From Phycisphaerae bacterium (GTDB taxonomy: Bacteria > Planctomycetota > Phycisphaerae > Phycisphaerales > UBA1924), in contig BQMO01000004.1 in the NCBI GenBank assembly GCA_022180725.1, positions 101,108-165,107 of the forward strand: a stretch of 64,000 bases of DNA. The letters are read 5' to 3'. The notes beneath the pieces are model-generated. The model saw only the letters and a list, made by a program, of their open reading frames with translations, was not told the DNA's origin and ran no database searches. Positions 36,067-44,234 of the stretch are shown here, piece by piece. Numbering within the stretch: position 1 is the first letter of the stretch; each line of letters starts with the position of its first letter. The position numbers were made by a program, and so were the translations under genes.

Positions 36067-37818
36067 CTAGTTGTTTCGGCGAGGTTGACCGCCGCCGCCG
36101 CTGCCGCCGGGGGGGCGTTGGCCTGGTTGGCGGTTGCCGCCACCGGGGCGAGATTCGCCGGAGGGATTGGCGCGGCCGGGGGAGTTTGGTTGAGAGGCGG
36201 CTGGTTGAGCGGGGACGAGGTCGGGGTTGGGGGGCGGGGTGTTGGGGATGGGGCGGCCGTCGTCGTCGAGGGCGTAGCCGAGGGCTTTGAGGGCGTCGGG
36301 CGCCCAAGGTTGGGCGAGGATTTCGCCGGGGGAGGGTTCGCGGATGAGGACGACGTCGCCGGGCTTGAGGCCGGCGAGGATTTCGGCCTTGGAGTCGGAA
36401 CGGCGGCCGAGTTTGACGGGGGTGCGGACGAAGGAGGCGCCGCGCGGGGTGTAGACGAAGTGGATGGGGCCGTCGGAGAAGACGGATTGAACGGGGACGG
36501 CGAGGGCGTCGGCGGCGCGGTCGAGGATGATGGAGGCCTCGCATCGCATGGCGGGTTTGAGGGGGGTGGTGGATTGCTGGAGGGCGATGCGGACGGTGTA
36601 TTCGCGGAGGTTGGGGTCGCGCCAGCCGCCTGTTTCGGCCATGACACCGATGGACTCGACGCGGCCGGCGAAGGACTGGCCGCCGGCGGCGTCGACGCGG
36701 ACGAGGGCGGACTGTCCCGGGCGGACCTTGCCGGCGAGGGATTCGCTGACGCGGACGGCGGCGATCATCTCGGTGGTGTTGGGGAGGATCATGAGGAGTT
36801 GGTTGGGGTAGACCTGCTGGCCGATCTGGAGGGGGGTGTTGTCGCCGCCTCGGCCGAAGCCGCCGCGTTCCATGGAGGTGGCGTAGACGATGAGGCCGTC
36901 GGAGGGGGCGCGGAGGGTGGCGGCGGCCTGATCTTTCCGGAGTTTTTCGAGGCGTTTTTCGACGATGGAGGTTCGTTCGCGCTGGGCTTCGAGGCGGGTG
37001 AGTCGGTTGGCGAGTTCGTTGGCGTTGGTGAGTTTGACGCGTTCGAGTTCGGCGAGGGCTTCTTCGAGGTCGGAGAGTTTGTTCTTTTCCTGCATGACGA
37101 GTTCGTACTGCTCGTAGACGTCGCGGGCGAGGAGGGCGGTGGTGTAGGCGGAGATGGCCTCGATGTAGGCGACCTCGTCGCGGTCGCGCTCGTCCTTGCT
37201 GACGAAGTCCTCGTCGAAGAGTTCCTGGCTGCGGAGGTAGCGCTGGGCCAGGCGGTCGAGTTCGAGGGTGGCCTTGTCGATGTTGAGTTCGAGGTCCTGG
37301 CGCTTTTTCTTGACGTCGCCCTCGCGCCATTGCTGGAGGGCGAGTTGGGCGAGCGAGACCTTGAGTTCGGCCTGGCGGACCTTGGCCTCGTTGTCCTTTT
37401 CCTGAATGTTGTACTGCGTCTGGGCGGTGCCGAGCTCGGCCTGTTCGGTGCGGAGGCGCAGGGCCTCGTCGTCGATTTTCTGGAGGATGGGATCGGCGTT
37501 GAGTTGGATGAGGAGGTCGCCCTTGGAAGCCCAGGAGCCTTCGGGGGCGATCTGGATGATGGTGGAGTCCTGGTCGAGGGGGCTGCGGATCTCGATGCGT
37601 TCCCGGGCCTCGAGTTCGCCGGTGGCGCTGGTGGAGACGTCGAAGGAGAGAATGGCGGCGGGAGCGCGGTCGGCGGATTGGGGGCCGCCGTGGGCTTGCT
37701 CACGCTTGCCGAGCGTGGCGACGAGGCCGGCGAGCATGCCGCCCAGCGCGAGGATACCGAGCACCCACCAGAGGATGCTGCCGCGGCGTGGCGTGCGGTG
37801 AGCGCGTGGCTGGGGCAT
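36067..37818 (-). CDS. HlyD/RND-type membrane fusion (adaptor) protein
   Basis: 583 residues. One N-terminal membrane helix (about 14-34), then a split lipoyl/barrel-sandwich domain (ELEARERIEIRSPLDQDSTI). A long alpha-helical hairpin (about 100-290, heptad-rich, Glu/Leu/Arg) follows, then AATLRAPSDGLIVYATSMERGG and beta-barrel domains (QSALVRVDAAGGQSFAGRV, ALAVPVQSVF). The last ~60 residues are Pro/Gly/Asn/Ser-rich and disordered. Such adaptors bridge an inner-membrane ABC or RND pump to an outer-membrane channel; no pump gene is adjacent. It is divergent from mqnB, with GGAG 7 nt before the ATG. Confidence 0.82.
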   Translation of the reverse strand: MPQPRAHRTPRRGSILWWVLGILALGGMLAGLVATLGKREQAHGGPQSADRAPAAILSFDVSTSATGELEARERIEIRSPLDQDSTIIQIAPEGSWASKGDLLIQLNADPILQKIDDEALRLRTEQAELGTAQTQYNIQEKDNEAKVRQAELKVSLAQLALQQWREGDVKKKRQDLELNIDKATLELDRLAQRYLRSQELFDEDFVSKDERDRDEVAYIEAISAYTTALLARDVYEQYELVMQEKNKLSDLEEALAELERVKLTNANELANRLTRLEAQRERTSIVEKRLEKLRKDQAAATLRAPSDGLIVYATSMERGGFGRGGDNTPLQIGQQVYPNQLLMILPNTTEMIAAVRVSESLAGKVRPGQSALVRVDAAGGQSFAGRVESIGVMAETGGWRDPNLREYTVRIALQQSTTPLKPAMRCEASIILDRAADALAVPVQSVFSDGPIHFVYTPRGASFVRTPVKLGRRSDSKAEILAGLKPGDVVLIREPSPGEILAQPWAPDALKALGYALDDDGRPIPNTPPPNPDLVPAQPAASQPNSPGRANPSGESRPGGGNRQPGQRPPGGSGGGGQPRRNN

Positions 37819-37890
37819 GAAGGTCTCCGTTCCGTCCTGACGCGGGGATGGTAGAACCCGTCGAGCGCGCACCGTGCGCGCCCGAACCCC

Positions 37891-37896
37891 TAATCT
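37891..37896 (+). promoter_or_regulatory. -10 box (TAATCT) before mqnB
   Basis: TAATCT ends 5 nt before the ATG chosen for mqnB, another leaderless-type arrangement. Confidence 0.45.
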
Positions 37897-37901
37897 TGAA
37901 G

Positions 37902-38612
37902 ATGCAGAGGCCTGGACACTCCGTCGGACGGGGGCGCGTGCTGGTGGCGGTGGCGGCGCCGAAGGAGGCGGCGGCGGCGCTGCGCGGGCTGGGCCTGGAG
38001 GGCACGCCGGGCCTGTGGGAGGTCGTCCGCGGGGGCGAGGGCGTGGACGTGGTGATGACGGGGGTGGGGAAGGCGAACGCGGCGGGGTGCGTGGCGCGGG
38101 CGGTGGCGCCCGGGGCGTACGCGGCGGTGCTGAGCGTGGGGATCGCGGGGGCGCTGCCCGGGGGGCCCGCGGTGGGCGCGGTGGTGGTGGGGACGAGGAG
38201 CGAGTTCGCGGATGAGGGGGTGATGACGCCGGCGGGTTTTGAGGACCTGGCGCGGGTGGGATTTCCGGTGGTTGATGGCGGGATGGGGGTGGAGATGGAT
38301 GGATGGGTGGCGGACGCGCTGCGCGGGGTGGAGGGCGTGCGCGGCGTGATCGCGTGCGTGTCGGCGTGCTCGGGGACGGATGCGCAGGCGGCGGAGATGG
38401 TCCGTCGGACGGGCGCGGTGGCGGAGGCGATGGAGGGGGCGGCGGTGGGGCTTGTGGCCCGACGGATAGGGGTGGGCTTTGGCGAGGTGCGGGTGATCAG
38501 CAACCAGACGGGGGCGCGGGAACGGCAGGGGTGGGACCTGCGCGGGGCGCTGGAGGTGATGGCGCGGGTTATCGGCCCGGGTGTGCGCGCGGTGGCGGAC
38601 GCGGCGCCGTAG
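37902..38612 (+). CDS. mqnB: Futalosine hydrolase
   Basis: 236 residues of the nucleoside phosphorylase/MTAN fold. MqnB removes the base from futalosine in the alternative menaquinone pathway. Signatures: VVMTGVGKANAAG, VLSVGIAGALPG, SEFADEGVMTP, EAMEGAAVGL and VISNQTGARERQGWDL. The last is typical of MqnB rather than MTA/SAH nucleosidase. The ATG is chosen by the -10 box just upstream; a longer frame starts 54 bp earlier. No other mqn genes are in the window. Confidence 0.85.
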   Translation: MQRPGHSVGRGRVLVAVAAPKEAAAALRGLGLEGTPGLWEVVRGGEGVDVVMTGVGKANAAGCVARAVAPGAYAAVLSVGIAGALPGGPAVGAVVVGTRSEFADEGVMTPAGFEDLARVGFPVVDGGMGVEMDGWVADALRGVEGVRGVIACVSACSGTDAQAAEMVRRTGAVAEAMEGAAVGLVARRIGVGFGEVRVISNQTGARERQGWDLRGALEVMARVIGPGVRAVADAAP

Positions 38613-38734
38613 CGGGTGGGCGGGTTGTGAGGATGGGGCGGGATGTGGGGCTGATGGGGGCGAGGGCGTCATGAATCGTGCCGCGTGGCGGTCCGATGCA
38701 CTGGGATGCCGGTGTGCACGGAGCCGCGACGCCC

Positions 38735-39991
38735 ATGAGCTTTGGATTCCGCAATCCATTCAAGAAGTTGTCGAAGCAGATGACGCGTCATCTGGCGGCG
38801 GCGTCGCCCTCGCGGGCGGTGCACGGGCTGCCGATCGCGGTGGACTTTGGCGTGGGGAGCCTGAAGGTGCTGCAGGTGACGTCGGAGGCGACGCTGCCGC
38901 TGGTGGCGGCGGCATGCCTGGAGACGCCGGCGGACCTGTGGACGAACCACACGAAGCGGCTGGAGTTTCAGTTGGAGGCGTTGCCGAAGCTGATCCGGCA
39001 CGGGGGCTTCAAGGGGAAGCGCGCGGTGTGCGCGATTCCGTCGTGGTCGGTGGTGTGCAAGCACCTGCAGTTTCCGAAGCACGACGGGGTGGAGGTGGAG
39101 GACCTGGTGGCGGCGGCGGTGCCGGTGCAGTTGCAGTGCGACCCGTCGGCGGTGGTGTACCGGTACTTCGAGGTGGAGGGGGCGAAGACGGGGGGCAAGA
39201 CGGAGGTCGCGGTCATCGCGACGCCGCGCGAGGTGGTGGACCGGCTGATGCGCGGGTTGATGCAGGCGAAGTTGGAGCCGGTGGGGATGCACACGGAGTT
39301 CAGCGCGTTGCTGCGGGCGTTCGACGCGGTGCGGCGGCGCGAGGGGGATCAGCTCGTCGCGACGCTGTACCTGGACATCGGGGCGTCGAGCACGAGCGTG
39401 CTGATCGCGCACGGTCCGGCGATGGCGTTCGCGCGGGTGATCGGGGTGGGCGGGGTGCACTTTGACGCGGCGGTGATGAAGCAGCTCAAGTGCGGGGAAG
39501 AGGAAGCGCGGCAGGCGCGGATGACCGCGGGCCGGGCGGTGTCCGTGGCGATGCGCGAGGCCTCGCCCGTGGCGGCGGGGGCGCCCCTGGGGGGGCATAT
39601 CGGCGAGGAGCGACGGGGCGAGGAGCGGACGATGCCGGGGTTCTCGGCGGAGTTCATGAGCCAGCCTCTGGCGGGGTTCAACCCGGAGGGGGTGGACCTG
39701 AGCGAGCCGCTGGAGATGCTGACGGACGAAGTCTCGATGTGTCTGCGGTACCACGCGGCGCAGTTCCCGGAGATGAAGGTGGAGCGTGCGGTGTTTGTGG
39801 GCGGGGAGGCGCGTTCGCTGGGATTGTGCCAGCGGGTGGCGCAGGCGTTGAAAGTGTCGGCGCAGATGGCCGATCCGCTGGCCCGGGTGGGGCGGACGGG
39901 CGGCGAGCCGGCGCTGGGGATTGACATGAAGCAGGCCCAACCCGGGTGGTGCGTGCCGCTGGGGTTGTGCCTGAGTCCGACGGACCTGTAA
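38735..39991 (+). CDS. pilM: Type IV pilus assembly protein PilM
   Basis: 418 residues, an actin-like ATPase-fold protein on the cytoplasmic side that binds PilN. Motifs: PIAVDFGVGSLKVLQV (phosphate 1), CAIPSWSVVCKHLQFP, LYLDIGASSTSVLI (phosphate 2) and RAVFVGGEARSLGLCQ (adenosine). An insertion of about 40 residues (RMTAGRAVSVAMREASPVA ... MPGFSAEF) separates subdomains. First gene of a tight pilM-N-O-P-B operon. Confidence 0.85.
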   Translation: MSFGFRNPFKKLSKQMTRHLAAASPSRAVHGLPIAVDFGVGSLKVLQVTSEATLPLVAAACLETPADLWTNHTKRLEFQLEALPKLIRHGGFKGKRAVCAIPSWSVVCKHLQFPKHDGVEVEDLVAAAVPVQLQCDPSAVVYRYFEVEGAKTGGKTEVAVIATPREVVDRLMRGLMQAKLEPVGMHTEFSALLRAFDAVRRREGDQLVATLYLDIGASSTSVLIAHGPAMAFARVIGVGGVHFDAAVMKQLKCGEEEARQARMTAGRAVSVAMREASPVAAGAPLGGHIGEERRGEERTMPGFSAEFMSQPLAGFNPEGVDLSEPLEMLTDEVSMCLRYHAAQFPEMKVERAVFVGGEARSLGLCQRVAQALKVSAQMADPLARVGRTGGEPALGIDMKQAQPGWCVPLGLCLSPTDL

Positions 39992-40005
39992 CGGGGGCGA
40001 GAACG

Positions 40006-40842
40006 ATGAGCAATCCATTCAAGCCGGGCATGCCGGCGAACAACAGTTTCTTGCCCGAGGACTACATCCGCGCGAAGGCGGAGAGCCGGGCGAACGTGAT
40101 CACGCTGGCGCTCTTCGCGGTGGTGCTGGCGGCGGTGATGGGCGCGTTCGTGGTGACGAAGCAGACGGTGGAGCAGGTCGCGAAGCGCAAGACGTTCGTG
40201 AACCAGCAGTTCGAGGAGGCGGGGCGGAAGATCGAGCAGCTCAAGGCGCTGGAGACCGCGCAGGCGCAGATGATGGAGAAGGCGGAGATCACGGCGGCGC
40301 TGGTGGAGAAGGTGCCGCGGTGGGCGGTGATGGCGGAGTTGACGTTCCGGATGCCGGCGGACATGCGGCTGGACCTGCTGCACGTGAAGAGCACGAGGCC
40401 GAAGGTGGAGGTTCCCGCGCCGACGGCGACGCCGAAGCCGCCGGCGGTGAAATCGATCGCGGGGAAGGTGGCGACGACGATCCGCGGGGACGCGCCCAAG
40501 GAGCCGGAGCGGCCCAAGCCGCAGGTGCCGCGGTTCACGTACGCGCTGACGCTGGAGGGCACGGCGGTGCGGAACCAGGACATCGCGGACTACCTCGCGT
40601 CGCTGAAGTCGTCGCCGGTGCTGGAACGGGTGGAGATGTCGTTCATCCGGGAAGCGAAGGAGAGCGACCGGGAGTTGCGGAAGTTCCAGATCACGGCGGC
40701 GGTGCGGTCGGACCTGGACACGGCGGCGCTGTCGGCGTCGTTGCAGGCGCTGGTGGCGTCGCGGCAGCGTCGGACGGCGGAGGAGACGAGCGCGCCGGGC
40801 AAGCCGACGGCGAGCGTGAGCGAGAAGGAGATGAACCGATGA
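40006..40842 (+). CDS. pilN: PilN-like pilus assembly protein
   Basis: 278 residues: short cytoplasmic tail, one membrane helix (about 31-50), a coiled-coil stretch (FVNQQFEEAGRKIEQLKAL), then a periplasmic ferredoxin-like domain (PRFTYALTLEGTAVRNQDIADYLASL). The N-terminal MSNPFKP resembles the PilM-binding tail in location. A Pro/Lys-rich linker interrupts the domain. Its stop overlaps the next start (ATGA). Assigned by order and architecture more than by close similarity. Confidence 0.75.
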   Translation: MSNPFKPGMPANNSFLPEDYIRAKAESRANVITLALFAVVLAAVMGAFVVTKQTVEQVAKRKTFVNQQFEEAGRKIEQLKALETAQAQMMEKAEITAALVEKVPRWAVMAELTFRMPADMRLDLLHVKSTRPKVEVPAPTATPKPPAVKSIAGKVATTIRGDAPKEPERPKPQVPRFTYALTLEGTAVRNQDIADYLASLKSSPVLERVEMSFIREAKESDRELRKFQITAAVRSDLDTAALSASLQALVASRQRRTAEETSAPGKPTASVSEKEMNR

Positions 40843-41405
40843 ACCTTGGCGTGCGAACGGCGTGCGTGCTGGTGGTGGTGGTGGGGCTGCCGCTGTCGAG
40901 TTATTACCTGGTGTTCCGGCCGACGAACGCGAAGTTGACGCTGGACCGCGCGGAGTGCGAGCAGAAGGAGAAGTACCTGGCGAAGCTGGCGGAACTGGGC
41001 GAGCGCGACGCGGACCTGAACCGGGCGAACCAGGAGATCAGCCGGAGCGTGCAGATGATCGAGCAGCGGCTGCCGAGCGGGAAGGAGATCGACGCGCTGG
41101 TTCGGCGGGTGTCGGACATCGCGGTGACGAGCGGGCTGCAGCCGCCGGCGATCAAGTCGAGCAAGCCGGTGCCGAGCGGGATCTACATGGAGCAGCCGCT
41201 GGAGATGGAAGTGACGGGGTCGTTCGTGGGCTTCTTCACGTTCCTGGCGCAGGTGGAGAAGTTGCCGCGGATCACGCGGGTGCATGATCTGAAGATCACG
41301 GGGCAGAACAAGGACGACACGGAGTTGAAGGCGGAGTTCACGCTGAGCATCTATTTCCAGGATGAGGCGCCGGCGGTGGCGGCGGCGAAGGGAGGGGCAT
41401 CGTGA
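40839..41405 (+). CDS. pilO: PilO-like pilus assembly protein
   Basis: 188 residues: membrane helix near the N-terminus (about 8-25), a coiled coil (TLDRAECEQKEKYLAKLAEL through EQRLPSGKEIDALVRRV), and a PilO-type domain (EMEVTGSFVGFFTFLAQVEKLPR). Overlaps pilN by ATGA and the next gene by GTGA, so translation is coupled. Confidence 0.8.
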   Translation: MNLGVRTACVLVVVVGLPLSSYYLVFRPTNAKLTLDRAECEQKEKYLAKLAELGERDADLNRANQEISRSVQMIEQRLPSGKEIDALVRRVSDIAVTSGLQPPAIKSSKPVPSGIYMEQPLEMEVTGSFVGFFTFLAQVEKLPRITRVHDLKITGQNKDDTELKAEFTLSIYFQDEAPAVAAAKGGAS

Positions 41406-42124
41406 GCGGACCGGAGAGCAAACAGTTGAGCATGCCGGGAGCGGCCGAACCGACCCCGTTCGCGGGATTGTCGCCGGAGGACCTGGCGGGGAAACGCAAG
41501 AACCGTGGCGGCCGGACCTCGACGCAGTTGGTGATCCTGCTGCTGGTGCTGACGGTCTCGGCGGTGTCGTTGTGGTGGATGCGTCGAGAGGGGACGCGGG
41601 TGGGAGTCACGTTTACGGAGTTGAAGGTGGATTACAGCGAGCCGGACGCGGAGAAGGCGCGGACGTACGCGCGGATCATGGCGGACCTGTCGCGGATCCA
41701 GACGCCGCTGGACGTGGCGCTGGGGGAGTTCGGGAAGAGCCCGTTCATGCTGGATTCGGGACGTGCGGTGGTGACCCCCGGACCGACGGGGCTGACCACG
41801 CCGGTGAACCCGGAGGAACTGGCGGCGCGGCAGGCGGCGGAGCGGGCGGAGGCTCGCCGGCAGGAGTTGGAGACGGCGCTGGGGAATATCCGGCTGCAGA
41901 GCGTGATGGACGGGCGCGTGCCGCTGGCGCGGATCGATGATCGGACGGTGCGGGTGGGGGACACGGTCGGCGAGTTCTTCGAGGTGGTGGCGATCGAGGG
42001 TCGCGGGGTGATGGTGAAGGCGGATGGGCAGGAGTTCATGCTGACGATCGCGGAGCGGACCACGGACGCGCCGAAGAAGTCGCCGGTGAAACTCGGGCCG
42101 GCGCCCAAGAAGGGCGTGAAGTAA
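41402..42124 (+). CDS. PilP-position protein with one membrane helix
   Basis: 240 residues starting at a GTG that overlaps the pilO stop. A Pro-rich cytoplasmic tail, a membrane helix (about 42-59), a helical region, a Pro-rich stretch, a coiled coil (ELAARQAAERAEARRQELE) and a small C-terminal beta domain (RIDDRTVRVGDTVGEFFEVV ... GVMVKADGQEF). That domain resembles the PilP/GspC-type C-terminal fold that contacts the secretin. Unlike classical PilP it is not a lipoprotein. Confidence 0.6.
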   Translation: MSGPESKQLSMPGAAEPTPFAGLSPEDLAGKRKNRGGRTSTQLVILLLVLTVSAVSLWWMRREGTRVGVTFTELKVDYSEPDAEKARTYARIMADLSRIQTPLDVALGEFGKSPFMLDSGRAVVTPGPTGLTTPVNPEELAARQAAERAEARRQELETALGNIRLQSVMDGRVPLARIDDRTVRVGDTVGEFFEVVAIEGRGVMVKADGQEFMLTIAERTTDAPKKSPVKLGPAPKKGVK

Positions 42125-42148
42125 CCGCACGGCGCGGGGAGGCGGGCT

Positions 42149-44146
42149 GTGGGCAAGTACAACATCGACGACATCCTCAACGAGTTGGGGGTGGACGACA
42201 CATCCACGGGCGGCGGCAAGGGCGAGAAGGCCAAGGCCGCGGCGAAGAAGCATCGGGTGGACGAAGCGGAGGCGTCGTTTTCGCCGCTGCCGTCCATGCC
42301 GGCGAACCAGCGCGGGTTCCACACGCCGAATCTGCCGGTGGTGGCGGACCCGGCGGTGAAGCGGACGATCGCGTCGTCCGGGCCGAGCGTGGGGCCGGCG
42401 TTGTCGGAGATCTACAAGCCGGAGGATGGACCCTCGGCCAGCCGCGAACTGGGCGAGTTGCTGATCGCGCGCGGGGTGGTCGGTGGCGACCGGCTGATGA
42501 CGGCGGAGCAGGTGGTGCGGAGCAGCCCGGGGCGGAAGCTGGCGGACGTGCTGGTGGAGCAGGGGGCGGACGAGGCGGCGATTCAGCAGGCGGTGGCGGA
42601 CCTGCACGGGATGGCGTTCGAGCGGATCGACTTCGAGAAGGGGCTGGAGGGGGGCATCGACGGGAAGATGCTCCAGCGGCTGACGCCGGGGTTCTGCAAG
42701 GCGAACCAGGTGATCCCGCTGCGGATGGACGGGTCGCGGCTGGTGGTGGCGACGACGCGGTCGGACGATCCGTTCCTGCTGGACGAGGTGCGGACGAAGG
42801 CGGGCGTGCCGGTGAAGTTCGTGCTGACGACGGGCTTCGACATCAAGGGCGCGCTGGAGATCGTGGGGGAGGGCGACACGAAGCAGGAGGTGGACGTTTC
42901 GGAGATCCTGGCGGAGGTCCAGGAGGGGGACGTCCAGGTGGATACGGGGAAAGCCGACGAGGTGGACCTGGGCAAGGTGGCGGAGGAAGGCCCGGTCATC
43001 CGGTACGTGAACCACATCATCAACCTGGCGATCACGCAGGGGGCGAGCGATATTCACATCGAGCCGAGCGAGAAGAAGATCAAGGTGCGGTTCCGGATCG
43101 ACGGGGAGTTGTACGAGAGTCTGAACCCGCCGGCGGCGATGGCGGCGGCGATCACGAGCCGGCTGAAGATCATGGCGGGGCTGGCGATCGACCAGCGGCG
43201 CATCCCGCAGGACGGGCGGATCCGGTGCGTGGTGCAGAATCGGAAGATCGACCTGCGCGTGTCGACGCTCCCGAGCGTGGGCGGCGAAAAGACGGTGATG
43301 CGCATCCTGAACGAGAAATCGATCAGCGTGGGGCTGGACGAACTGGGGTTTGATCCGGACACGCTGACGATCTGGAAGAAGCAGATCGAGTCCCCGCACG
43401 GGATCATCCTGGTGACCGGGCCGACGGGGTCGGGCAAGACCACGACCCTGTACGCGTCGTTGCGGCAGTTGGACCGGAACTCGTCGAACATCTCGACGGT
43501 CGAGGACCCGGTGGAATACACGCTCGACGGGATCACGCAGACCCAGGTGCACGAGAAGGCGGGGATGACCTTCGACGTGGCGCTCAAGGCGCTGCTGCGT
43601 CAGGACCCGGACGTGATCATGCTGGGCGAAATTCGCGACCACGAGACGGCGATCACGGCGGTGCAGGCGGCGCTGACGGGGCACCTGGTGCTGAGTACGC
43701 TGCACACGAACGATGCGCCGGCGAGCATCACGCGACTGGTGAACATCGGGCTGGAGCCGTTCCTGGTGGGGGCGGCGGTGAACGGGGTGCTGGCGCAGCG
43801 GCTGCTGCGGCGGCTGTGCGCCGGGTGCAAGGCGATGGAGAAGCCCAGCGAGGACATGGCCGAGTACCTGGCGATGCACTCCATGGACGCGGATGAAATG
43901 TGGACGGCGAAGGGGTGCGAGAAGTGCCGGAAGACGGGGTATTCCGGCCGCGTGGGCATCTACGAGTTGCTGGTGGTGGACGACCAGTTGCGGGACCTGA
44001 TCGCGCGGAATCCGAACGTGGCCGAGTTTCGGCGGACGTGCATCGAACGGGGCATGCAGACGCTGCGCGCGGACGGGATGCGGAAAGTCGCGCAGGGGAT
44101 GACCACCGTGCAGGAAGTGCTGCGGGTGACGGAAGGGTCGCACTGA
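42149..44146 (+). CDS. pilB: Type IV pilus / type II secretion assembly ATPase
   Basis: 665 residues from a GTG start. The N-terminal 40 residues are Lys/Gly-rich, followed by an MshEN-type domain (about 90-240; LGELLIARGVVGGDRLMTAEQ). The motor domain has Walker A GPTGSGKTTTLY (from residue 424), the Asp box (VEDPVEYTLDGITQTQV), Walker B (DPDVIMLGEIRD) and the His box (LVLSTLHTNDAP). A four-cysteine zinc site (CAGC ... CEKCRKTGYSGR) lies near the C-terminus. Powers pilin or pseudopilin polymerisation. No pilC, pilT, secretin or pilin gene is in the window. Confidence 0.93.
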   Translation: MGKYNIDDILNELGVDDTSTGGGKGEKAKAAAKKHRVDEAEASFSPLPSMPANQRGFHTPNLPVVADPAVKRTIASSGPSVGPALSEIYKPEDGPSASRELGELLIARGVVGGDRLMTAEQVVRSSPGRKLADVLVEQGADEAAIQQAVADLHGMAFERIDFEKGLEGGIDGKMLQRLTPGFCKANQVIPLRMDGSRLVVATTRSDDPFLLDEVRTKAGVPVKFVLTTGFDIKGALEIVGEGDTKQEVDVSEILAEVQEGDVQVDTGKADEVDLGKVAEEGPVIRYVNHIINLAITQGASDIHIEPSEKKIKVRFRIDGELYESLNPPAAMAAAITSRLKIMAGLAIDQRRIPQDGRIRCVVQNRKIDLRVSTLPSVGGEKTVMRILNEKSISVGLDELGFDPDTLTIWKKQIESPHGIILVTGPTGSGKTTTLYASLRQLDRNSSNISTVEDPVEYTLDGITQTQVHEKAGMTFDVALKALLRQDPDVIMLGEIRDHETAITAVQAALTGHLVLSTLHTNDAPASITRLVNIGLEPFLVGAAVNGVLAQRLLRRLCAGCKAMEKPSEDMAEYLAMHSMDADEMWTAKGCEKCRKTGYSGRVGIYELLVVDDQLRDLIARNPNVAEFRRTCIERGMQTLRADGMRKVAQGMTTVQEVLRVTEGSH

Positions 44147-44234
44147 GTCAGAAGGAAGGCCCGCCGCGGCACGGGGGCCACCCAAGATGGCGGCACCCCC
44201 GCCCCGTCTCGGCGGGTGGGGAAGGGTTGTGCGA

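Noticed and set aside
44150..44234. Possible further copy of a GC-rich palindromic repeat between pilB and the dockerin gene
   Set aside because: It has GC-rich inverted stretches but does not match the GGCCCACCCCCC family closely enough to call.
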